Origin: Bacteroidia bacterium
GTDB taxonomy: Bacteria; Bacteroidota; Bacteroidia; B-17B0; Aurantibacillaceae
Reading direction: 5' to 3'
Assembly (NCBI GenBank): GCA_026003255.1
Contig: BPGX01000004.1
Coordinates: 1-64,000 of the forward strand
DNA length: 64,000 nt
Shown here in pieces: positions 44,201-51,526 of this stretch (the first letter of the stretch is position 1; each line of letters begins with the position of its first letter). The notes below the pieces were generated by a model that worked only from the letters and a program-made list of their open reading frames with translations, ran no database searches and was not told where the DNA came from. Made by a program: the position numbers and the translations under genes.

Positions 44201-46757
44201 GTTGAAAAAATGTTTTGCAAAAATACTTATTAATCTTTCTGTTGTATTTATTTTATTGTTCTTTAATAGTTGTAATATACGAAAAAGTTTAAGTAAGTTC
44301 ATTAAAGGGAATCAATATGTTGTAGCGTATGTGGATATTAAAGATAAAGATAAGGCAAGAATAAACAAGGATGAAATAATGCTTTATGTGAAACAGAAGC
44401 CCAATTCTATGATTTTATCTAATATACCATTCAATGCGTGGTTATATTTTCAGATTGATACACAAAAGATGAGAGAATCCATAGAAAAACGAAATTTGAA
44501 GTATGATGAAATCAATAAAAAACGAATTGCAAAAACGGAGAAGAAAAATCAAAAACGAATAGCAAAGGGTAAGAAACCTAAAGAACCCAAATTAAAAGAC
44601 AAAGATAAGCCAACATGGCGTGAGCGATTAAGAGAAATAGCTGAAGAACCTGTAATTTATGATTCAGTATTAACCAAGCAATCTGTTGAACAAATTAAAA
44701 AATATCTTCAAACCAAAGGGTATTTTTATGCAGAAGTAAAAGATAAAGTTTTTTTCAATCCTGCTTTTAAAACGGCTTACGTCACTTATGAAATTAGTGC
44801 CGGAAAAAGAAAATATATTAGCGAAATTAAATATGAATTTGGAGATAGTATCATACTTCGTCATGTATTAAATGATAGTACACATCGTCTTTTGAAAAAA
44901 GGAATACCATTTGATATGGATATTTTAAACAAAGAACGAGAGAGAATCTCTGATTATTTACAAAATAATGGTTATTACTATTTTGCACCAGAGTTTTTTC
45001 AATATGAAGCCGATAGTGTTACTTACGCTCCCAATATTGGTCTTACAATGCGCTTAAATTTATTTCCTACACATCCTGATAATAATTCCGATTCCATTGT
45101 TTTTGTTTCTCATCCAAGATATAAAATAAAAGATATATATTTTATTTCTGATCCCTTTGAAGGGAGTTATAAGAATGTTTACTTTAAGGATACTACAAGA
45201 ATTAAAGACATAATTTTTTTGCATAACAAAGATTTAATGTTTCGTCCGACTTCTATTGCTTCTCAAATAAAGATTCACAGAGGAGAGCTTTTTAGCAGGG
45301 AAAAAGCAGAAGAAACATATCGGAGATTGACAAATGTTGGAATTTTCAGAAGCGTACTGGTTCAGTTTGATGATATACAGACGAAGGATAGCAGTGGTTG
45401 GAACTATTTAAGTGTATACATCATTACTCAAACAATTCCTAAGCAATACATCTCCATAGAAACGGAGGGTACCAATACAGCGGCTAATTTAGGAGTTGAC
45501 GGATCATTTCTATATAGTCATAGAAGTTTATTTGGAGGAGGTGAGAAATTTGATTTTAGAATTACTGGCGCATTGATTGCACAGAAACAAGTATTTAGCA
45601 ACCAGCAAGGATTGACACAGTCCAGCTTAGGCAATCTTACTGATATTAATAATCTTACTAATATAAACACGACTACTATTCGTAATACTTTTAATACTGT
45701 TCAATTAGGTCCGGAATTAAGAATTTCCATACCAAGAGATTTTTTTCCCTTTTCATTACTAAAATTTAAGAAAGACGCTGCCAGAACATTTTTTAATGCT
45801 TCGTTGAATTATCAATCCAGAATGGAATTTTCCAGAACAATTTCCAATTTATCTTATGGGTTTCAATTTTATTCCTTAAATCATAAATATCGTTTTGAAC
45901 TTTTACCTGCGGAAGTGTACTTAGTACAGGCATATCTCAATCCTACTTTCAGAGATAATCTACTATCCATTAAAGATTACATGTTATTAAATTCATTTAT
46001 TACACACATTACTAACAACTTCAAGGCATCGGTAATTTATAATACGGGAATTTTTAACACTAAAACCAATTCCATTCAGCATTATGTACGAGTGAGTTTT
46101 ACTGGTGCAGGTTTATTATTAAGAGAATTATCACCGATACTAAATCTAAAGAAGGATACTTTAAATAGATTTCTTTTGTTAGATGTGCCATTTGCTCATT
46201 TTTTGAAATCTGAAATTGATTACAGAGTTTATTTGCCAGTATATAAAAAGAGTAAATTAGTTATGCGAGCGGCTGGAGGTATTGGTGTTCCATTAAAAAA
46301 TTTGAATATATTACCGTATGAACAGAGTTTTTTTGCAGGTGGTCCAAATAGTGTAAGAGCGTGGCGTGCCAGAAGTATTGGGCCGGGTGCATATATGCCA
46401 ACCGACAATGCAAGATATGATAAAATCGGTGATATATTAATTGAGGGAAATATAGAATATCGTTTTAATATCATTGGATCATACAATGGTGCCATCTTTG
46501 CAGATGCCGGGAATATATGGCTCTTACAACCAAGACCTGATAAGCCAAAAGGAGAATTTAATCCATTGACATTCTGGAATGAATTTGCTGTTGGTGCAGG
46601 ACTTGGTTTTCGTTGGGACTTTGAATATTTCTTGTTACGATTGGATTGGGCTATGCCCATTAAAGACCCTAAATATCCTGAAGGGCAACGATTTACTTTT
46701 GATAAACAACCACTCAAACATTCCATTTTTAATTTTGGAATAGGTTATCCATTTTAA
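44199..46757 (+). CDS. tamL: Omp85/BamA-family outer-membrane lipoprotein, TamL-like
   Basis: 852 residues. Lipoprotein signal with lipobox FFNSC (Cys25). A lysine-rich linker and POTRA-like domains follow (VEQIKKYLQTKGYFYAEVKD, RERISDYLQNNGYYYFAPEF, EKAEETYRRLTNVGIFRSV). The C-terminal 16-strand Omp85 barrel carries the conserved loop motif SVRAWRARSIGPG (cf. VRGF/Y) and the closing strand HSIFNFGIGYPF. A lipidated BamA relative of this size is the Bacteroidota TamL, which works with TamB in outer-membrane assembly. tamB is not next to it here; hutH follows after 10 bases. The divergent SpoU methylase gene beside it matches the arrangement I recall from relatives. Confidence 0.85.
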   Translation: MLKKCFAKILINLSVVFILLFFNSCNIRKSLSKFIKGNQYVVAYVDIKDKDKARINKDEIMLYVKQKPNSMILSNIPFNAWLYFQIDTQKMRESIEKRNLKYDEINKKRIAKTEKKNQKRIAKGKKPKEPKLKDKDKPTWRERLREIAEEPVIYDSVLTKQSVEQIKKYLQTKGYFYAEVKDKVFFNPAFKTAYVTYEISAGKRKYISEIKYEFGDSIILRHVLNDSTHRLLKKGIPFDMDILNKERERISDYLQNNGYYYFAPEFFQYEADSVTYAPNIGLTMRLNLFPTHPDNNSDSIVFVSHPRYKIKDIYFISDPFEGSYKNVYFKDTTRIKDIIFLHNKDLMFRPTSIASQIKIHRGELFSREKAEETYRRLTNVGIFRSVLVQFDDIQTKDSSGWNYLSVYIITQTIPKQYISIETEGTNTAANLGVDGSFLYSHRSLFGGGEKFDFRITGALIAQKQVFSNQQGLTQSSLGNLTDINNLTNINTTTIRNTFNTVQLGPELRISIPRDFFPFSLLKFKKDAARTFFNASLNYQSRMEFSRTISNLSYGFQFYSLNHKYRFELLPAEVYLVQAYLNPTFRDNLLSIKDYMLLNSFITHITNNFKASVIYNTGIFNTKTNSIQHYVRVSFTGAGLLLRELSPILNLKKDTLNRFLLLDVPFAHFLKSEIDYRVYLPVYKKSKLVMRAAGGIGVPLKNLNILPYEQSFFAGGPNSVRAWRARSIGPGAYMPTDNARYDKIGDILIEGNIEYRFNIIGSYNGAIFADAGNIWLLQPRPDKPKGEFNPLTFWNEFAVGAGLGFRWDFEYFLLRLDWAMPIKDPKYPEGQRFTFDKQPLKHSIFNFGIGYPF
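44218..44225 (-). promoter_or_regulatory. -7 promoter element (TATTTTTG) of the methylase gene, inside the tamL coding sequence
   Basis: Exact TAnnTTTG on the minus strand, ending 18 bases before the methylase ATG at 44200. It lies within the codons for the TamL signal peptide, because the two genes have no spacer. Confidence 0.5.
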
Positions 46758-46767
46758 ACTCTATTTT

Positions 46768-48270
46768 ATGCATTTGCAGAAAAATCAACGCATTATCATT
46801 AAAAAACTAATTAACGAAAACCTTCAAACCCTAACTTATGAAAAAGAATTTTTGTATGCTTCGCAAAAAAGTTTTGAGTATTTGAATGAATTTATCAAAA
46901 ATGCAGATAAGCCCATTTATGGCGTCAATACTGGGTTTGGTTCATTGTGTAATGTGAAAATTTCAAGTGAGGAATTAAATCAGTTACAGGAAAACTTAAT
47001 TAAAAGCCATGCGTGTGGAGTTGGGAAATTATTGCCACCAGAAATTGTCAAGTGGATATTATTTTCAAAAATTATTAATCTATCACTGGGTTATAGTGCG
47101 GTCAATCCTGAAATTATTCAACGTTTGATTGAGATGTTTAATCATAAAATTTATCCTGTTATTTACCAGCAAGGTTCTCTTGGAGCATCAGGGGATTTAG
47201 CACCATTAGCACATTTATCATTAACTTTGATTGGAAAAGGAAAAGTGTATTATGAAAATCAAATTGTAGACACAAAAGTAGTTTTTGAAAAAATGGGTTG
47301 GCGTAAAATTAATTTAAGTCCAAAAGAAGGATTGGCATTGTTGAATGGCACACAATATATGAGCGGAATAGGAATCTATATACTTACACATTTGTTACCT
47401 TTATTCATAGCGACAAATGTAATTGCGGCAATTTCTTTAGAAGCATTCTGTTGTAGAAATGAACCATTTGATAAACTGATTCATGAAGCAAGACCACACG
47501 TTGGACAGAAATTTGTAGCAGAATTAATAAATAAAATATTACAAGAAAGTCCGTCTTTCTATTCAAATGAAAGTAAAGCAGTTCAGGACCCATATTCGTT
47601 TCGTTGTATTCCACAAGTGCATGGTGCATCTTATGATTTAATACAATTTTTCCAACAAGTAATAGAAGCAGAAATTAATTCTGTAACAGATAATCCTTTA
47701 GTGTTTTCAGAAGAGAATAAAATTTTATCAGGTGGAAACTTTCATGGGCAAATACTTTCTAATGCTTTTGATATTGTGGCACTGGCTATGAATCAATTAG
47801 GAGGAATTTCTGAAAGGCGAGTATATCAATTAATTTCCGGTAGTCGCAACTTACCTTCATTTTTAGTAAAAAAGCCCGGATTGAACTCTGGATTTATGAT
47901 TCCACAATATACAGCAGCATCATTGGTAAATAGAAACAAGATATTGTGCACACCAGCATCTGCCGATAGTATTGTATCTTCCAATGGTCAGGAAGATTAT
48001 GTAAGCATGGGAGCGAATGCGGCCAATAAAAGTTTGGAGATATTAGAAAATCTAAAAGACATATTAGCGATAGAGTTATTTACTGCCGCTCAGGCCTTTG
48101 AATTTCGTAGACCTTCTCAATCCTCTGAATTTATTGAAAACATTTTAATTGAATACAGAAAAATAGTGCCATTTATTGAAGAAGATTGTGAAATGTATTT
48201 ATACATTCGTTTAACAAAAGAATTTATTGAAAAAAATATGTTGAAATGGTATAATGAATTAAATGATTAA
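46768..48270 (+). CDS. hutH: Histidine ammonia-lyase
   Basis: 500 residues. Removes ammonia from histidine to give urocanate. The autocatalytic MIO cofactor triad is Ala140-Ser141-Gly142 in QQGSLGASGDLAPLAHL. YGVNTGFGSL (active-site Tyr), GLALLNGTQYMS, SVTDNPLVFSEENKILSGGNFHG and the QEDYVSMGA segment are all present, separating it from tyrosine or phenylalanine lyases by overall HutH likeness. It lacks neighbouring hutU, hutI and hutG. It follows tamL after 10 bases and overlaps or abuts the small NTR-like gene. Confidence 0.94.
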   Translation: MHLQKNQRIIIKKLINENLQTLTYEKEFLYASQKSFEYLNEFIKNADKPIYGVNTGFGSLCNVKISSEELNQLQENLIKSHACGVGKLLPPEIVKWILFSKIINLSLGYSAVNPEIIQRLIEMFNHKIYPVIYQQGSLGASGDLAPLAHLSLTLIGKGKVYYENQIVDTKVVFEKMGWRKINLSPKEGLALLNGTQYMSGIGIYILTHLLPLFIATNVIAAISLEAFCCRNEPFDKLIHEARPHVGQKFVAELINKILQESPSFYSNESKAVQDPYSFRCIPQVHGASYDLIQFFQQVIEAEINSVTDNPLVFSEENKILSGGNFHGQILSNAFDIVALAMNQLGGISERRVYQLISGSRNLPSFLVKKPGLNSGFMIPQYTAASLVNRNKILCTPASADSIVSSNGQEDYVSMGANAANKSLEILENLKDILAIELFTAAQAFEFRRPSQSSEFIENILIEYRKIVPFIEEDCEMYLYIRLTKEFIEKNMLKWYNELND

Positions 48271-48847
48271 TATGAAGTGGATTTTAAGTTGGATAATTAT
48301 TATCTGGAACGTTCAGTATTTATTGGCCTGTCAATGCCCAATGATTCAATGGTCAAAAGAAGGAGCGAATCAGTATGATTTTATAGCAAGAGTTGTAATT
48401 GATAAAATAATTCCACAGCAGAATAATTTTAGTGTAGCTGAGGTAGAGATATTAAATTTATTTAAAGGGAAATCTGGTAGATTTTGTAAAATTCTATTTC
48501 CTGAAAATGATCCTTGTGCCATCCCAGTTAGAGAAGGAGAAGAATGGATTATTTATGCTAAAGAAAAACAAATCAATACTTTTTCAATAGATTGGTGTGG
48601 ATGGAGCAGGAAAAGATTTGTCAATGATGTTGAAGATTTTTTTATTGCAACACACGTTATTACTTATGATGAAGAGTTAAATAAATTACAACAAGCTTTC
48701 CCTGAAATAGCGATTGATAAAGCGATTCAACCATCTGTATTTCATAAAAACATTATTCCGGATAAAACAGAAATGTATATTTATCTTGCTCTTTCTTTGG
48801 TTGGATTTTTAATTATTGGTTTAATCATAAAAAAGTATTTAAAATGA
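48263..48847 (+). CDS. Membrane-anchored TIMP/netrin-like (NTR-fold) protein
   Basis: 194 residues if started at 48263 (8-base overlap with hutH); an ATG at 48272 gives a tidier signal sequence. Signal segment WILSWIIIIWNVQYLLA is followed at once by CQC, the Cys-x-Cys start seen in mature TIMP proteins; LLAC could also be a lipobox. The body has a beta-strand (YDFIARVVIDKI), VEILNLFKGKSGRFCKI, a CAIP segment, EGEEWIIYAKE and a WCGWSRK cysteine, in the order of the NTR/TIMP OB-fold. A C-terminal transmembrane helix (YIYLALSLVGFLIIGLII) ends in KKYLK. Function unknown; the fold assignment is by pattern only. murQ overlaps its stop by 4 bases. Confidence 0.6.
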   Translation: MINMKWILSWIIIIWNVQYLLACQCPMIQWSKEGANQYDFIARVVIDKIIPQQNNFSVAEVEILNLFKGKSGRFCKILFPENDPCAIPVREGEEWIIYAKEKQINTFSIDWCGWSRKRFVNDVEDFFIATHVITYDEELNKLQQAFPEIAIDKAIQPSVFHKNIIPDKTEMYIYLALSLVGFLIIGLIIKKYLK

Positions 48848-49659
48848 AAAAAATAACTGAAAGCGATTCATTATATCGGCATCTGGAAAAGATGAGTGTA
48901 GAAGATCTATTAGTCAACATAAATCAGGAAGATCAAAAAGTGCCGCTCGCTGTTCAAAAAGTAATTCCACAAATTATTCCGTTGATTGAATGCATCATTG
49001 AAAAAATGAAATCAGGAGGAAGGTTATTTTATATAGGTGCTGGCACCAGTGGAAGATTAGGAATTGTTGACGCATCTGAATGTCCACCGACATTTGGAGT
49101 GGAGTATGGAAGAGTAATTGGCATTATTGCAGGTGGAAAAAAAGCCATTACACAAGCGGTAGAATTTGCAGAAGATGATATGACGCAAGGATGGAAAGAT
49201 TTAAAGAAACACAAAGTGTCCACTTCTGATGTTGTCATTGGTTTGTCAGCATCTGGTACTACGCCTTATGTAATCGGTGCTTTACAAATGTGTCAAAAAA
49301 AAGGCATTAAAACAGGTTCTATTTCGTGTAACCCGGATGCTTTGATCAGCAAGTATGCGGATTTTCCAATTGAAGTGGTTGTGGGTCCGGAATTTGTTAC
49401 AGGTTCTACACGAATGAAGGCCGGCACTGCACAAAAACTGGTACTCAATATGATTTCTACTTCGGTAATGATAAAATTAGGTAGAGTATTGGATAATAAA
49501 ATGGTGGATATGCAACTTGCTAATAACAAGTTAATAGACCGAGGTACAAGAATTCTCATGCGAAATACAGGGATTGATGATTATGAGTATTTGAAAGAGA
49601 TTTTAATCAAACAAGGTAGTGTCCGAAAAGCAATGGAGTTTCTAACAAATAAAAAATAA
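48844..49659 (+). CDS. murQ: N-acetylmuramic acid 6-phosphate etherase
   Basis: 271 residues, SIS-domain lyase. Cleaves the lactyl ether of MurNAc-6-phosphate to GlcNAc-6-phosphate in cell-wall recycling. Seen: GRLFYIGAGTSGRLGIVDA and SECPPTFGVE, SASGTTPYVIGAL, and the signature TGSTRMKAGTAQKLVLNMIS. Slightly shorter than E. coli MurQ (298). ATGA overlap with the upstream gene suggests cotranscription. No MurNAc transporter or kinase is adjacent. The 179 bases after it hold only the promoter of the next gene. Confidence 0.95.
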   Translation: MKKITESDSLYRHLEKMSVEDLLVNINQEDQKVPLAVQKVIPQIIPLIECIIEKMKSGGRLFYIGAGTSGRLGIVDASECPPTFGVEYGRVIGIIAGGKKAITQAVEFAEDDMTQGWKDLKKHKVSTSDVVIGLSASGTTPYVIGALQMCQKKGIKTGSISCNPDALISKYADFPIEVVVGPEFVTGSTRMKAGTAQKLVLNMISTSVMIKLGRVLDNKMVDMQLANNKLIDRGTRILMRNTGIDDYEYLKEILIKQGSVRKAMEFLTNKK

Positions 49660-49808
49660 TTGTCACCAAATTTTCGTGATAAAGTTTAATACTTACCTCA
49701 CAAATCAATTATTTCCAAAAAATAGAATACTGATTCTAAAAATTTTATGAATTGTCGCAGATTATACTTTGTTATTAATTAGTTAATTCGCTTATGAAAA
49801 ATTTCTTG

Positions 49809-49816
49809 TATTTTTG
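49809..49816 (+). promoter_or_regulatory. -7 promoter element (TATTTTTG) of the half-ALDH-lemA operon
   Basis: Exact TAnnTTTG ending 23 bases before the ATG at 49839. TTCG lies 18 bases upstream (49787-49790), one base from the -33 consensus. Confidence 0.6.
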
Positions 49817-49838
49817 CAGTACTCATTAAAATTATCTT

Positions 49839-50726
49839 ATGGCAAGAATTGATGTATTAAAAACATATAAACTATACATAAACGGGCAGTTTCCACGCAC
49901 AGAAAGCGGACGTTATTATCCAATTAAAAACAAACACGGTAAATTATTAGCCAATGTATGTCGTGCATCCAGAAAGGATTTCAGGAATGCTGTTGTAGCT
50001 GCTCGCACTGCACAATTGGGCTGGTCTTCCAAATCCGCTCTTAATAAAAGTCAAATTCTATATCGTTTAGCTGAAATGTTGGAAGGCCGTAAGAATCAAA
50101 TTATAGATGAACTTTTAATTCAAGACGTTTCACCAAAAAAAGCAGAATCTGAAGTCGTTACTGCAATCGATAGAATTGTCTATTTTGCTGGATGGGCAGA
50201 TAAATTTGTACAAATTTATTCTACGGTCAACCCCGTTGCTTCCTCTCACTTCAACTTTTCTTTGCCAGAACCCACAGGTGTAGTTAGTATCATAGCACCA
50301 GAAGAACCCTCATTTCTGGGACTAATTTCTACAATCGTTCCAGTCATTGTTTCAGGAAATACAACAGTAGTTTTAGCATCCGAAAAATATCCACTCAATG
50401 CCATCACATTTGCTGAAATGCTTGCTACTTCTGATTTACCAGCAGGAGTAATTAATATCTTAACGGGATTTGAAAAAGAATTATTATCACATTTTGCCAA
50501 TCACATGGATGTCAATGCTGTTGTCTATGCAAGAAATAACACTGAATCCATTAAAACCATTCAGGATTTAGCACCACTCAATGTAAAACGAGTTGTACTC
50601 TGGAATAATAAAGATTGGTGGAAAGAAACGGATGCAGAAAATCCTTACCTCATTTTAGACACATGTGAAATTAAAACAACCTGGCATCCCATTGAAAACA
50701 TCGGTGTTTCAGGCATAAAATATTAA
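49839..50726 (+). CDS. Half-length aldehyde-dehydrogenase-fold protein lacking the catalytic domain
   Basis: 295 residues against about 480 for normal ALDHs. The N-terminal half is recognisable: YKLYINGQFPRTESGRYYP, RDFRNAVVAARTAQ-type helix (residues 46-60), EPTGVVSIIAPEEPSFLGLI, SGNTTVVLASEKYPL and DLPAGVINILTG. It then departs into LNVKRVVLWNNKDWW and LDTCEIKTTWHPI. The general-base glutamate (ELGGK region) and nucleophilic cysteine (GQxC) are absent. Stops in all frames and the next gene follow, so this is not a frameshift product. It may bind nucleotide or act as a regulatory or structural partner of a full ALDH; that is inference. It leads an operon with lemA. Confidence 0.75.
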   Translation: MARIDVLKTYKLYINGQFPRTESGRYYPIKNKHGKLLANVCRASRKDFRNAVVAARTAQLGWSSKSALNKSQILYRLAEMLEGRKNQIIDELLIQDVSPKKAESEVVTAIDRIVYFAGWADKFVQIYSTVNPVASSHFNFSLPEPTGVVSIIAPEEPSFLGLISTIVPVIVSGNTTVVLASEKYPLNAITFAEMLATSDLPAGVINILTGFEKELLSHFANHMDVNAVVYARNNTESIKTIQDLAPLNVKRVVLWNNKDWWKETDAENPYLILDTCEIKTTWHPIENIGVSGIKY

Positions 50727-50745
50727 TCTCTAAAAAGCTTAAACT

Positions 50746-51354
50746 ATGAATTCAAGAAACATTTTAATTGGTCTAATAGTTTTCTTCGTATTAGCTGGAA
50801 TGTGGACGTGTTCTAAACGCAATCAATTTGTGTCCAAAAAAGAAGAAGCCAAAGCCCAATGGCAACAAGTGCAAACACAATATCAAAGAAGAATGGATTT
50901 AATTCCCAATATCGTCAGTACTGTAAAAGCACAAGCCAATTTTGAAAGAAAAACATTAGAAGATGTAATTAATGCCCGTGCAAAAGCTACACAAGTAACG
51001 ATTAATGCTGAAAACCTTGACGAGTCCTCTATAGAAAAGTTTAAACAAGCACAGGGCGAATTGAGTAGCGCTCTTGGAAGATTATTGGCTGTTGCCGAAA
51101 ATTATCCCGAATTACGCACCAATCAAGCATTTTCAGAATTGCGTACCGAATTAGAAGGAACAGAAAACAGAATAGCCGTGCAAAGAATGAAATACAATGA
51201 GTTAGTAAAAGAATACAATAAGTCCATTCAATTTTTCCCTGGCAATATAGTGGCTGGATTATTTGGATTTACGCCATTGCCTTATTTTGAAGCCGAAGCC
51301 GGCGCTGAAAAAGCACCAAATGTAGGTAAGCAATTAGAAGATATGATGAAATAA
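50746..51354 (+). CDS. lemA: LemA family protein
   Basis: 202 residues. One N-terminal membrane helix (ILIGLIVFFVLAGMW), then the LemA four-helix coiled-coil with the typical opening KKEEAKAQWQQVQTQYQRR and DLIPNIVSTVKAQANFE, YPELRTNQAFSELRTELEG, ENRIAVQRMKYNE and NIVAGLFGFTPLPYFE. LemA proteins are membrane-anchored and of unclear function. They are often followed by a TPM-domain gene; none follows here. It is 19 bases after the half-ALDH gene, so probably cotranscribed. Confidence 0.95.
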   Translation: MNSRNILIGLIVFFVLAGMWTCSKRNQFVSKKEEAKAQWQQVQTQYQRRMDLIPNIVSTVKAQANFERKTLEDVINARAKATQVTINAENLDESSIEKFKQAQGELSSALGRLLAVAENYPELRTNQAFSELRTELEGTENRIAVQRMKYNELVKEYNKSIQFFPGNIVAGLFGFTPLPYFEAEAGAEKAPNVGKQLEDMMK

Positions 51355-51471
51355 GTAAATGAGTTTTTGTGAATTTACTTAAAAGAGTATTTAGTAAAGA
51401 TAGTTAAAATTTTTTGATATAACTTCGTGTGCTTCTGAATTTTTTCATTAAAAATAATCCGCACTAAAAAA

Positions 51472-51498
51472 AAACGCTGTTCAAGTTGAACAGCGTTT
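51472..51498 (-). terminator. Intrinsic terminator of the aconitase gene
   Basis: Perfect 11-bp stem AAACGCTGTTC/GAACAGCGTTT with loop AAGTT. In the minus direction it is followed by a run of nine T residues, so it terminates the leftward aconitase transcript. It may also stop rightward lemA transcription less efficiently. Confidence 0.88.
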
Positions 51499-51526
51499 AT
51501 AAAAGAATGAATTTTACAAAAAGAAT

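Noticed and set aside
46229-46726. 165-codon minus-strand frame inside tamL
   Set aside because: Fully opposite the conserved Omp85 barrel codons; no similarity recognised and no promoter.
49293-49559. 88-codon minus-strand frame inside murQ
   Set aside because: Antisense to a well-conserved gene with no regulatory signals; codon shadow.
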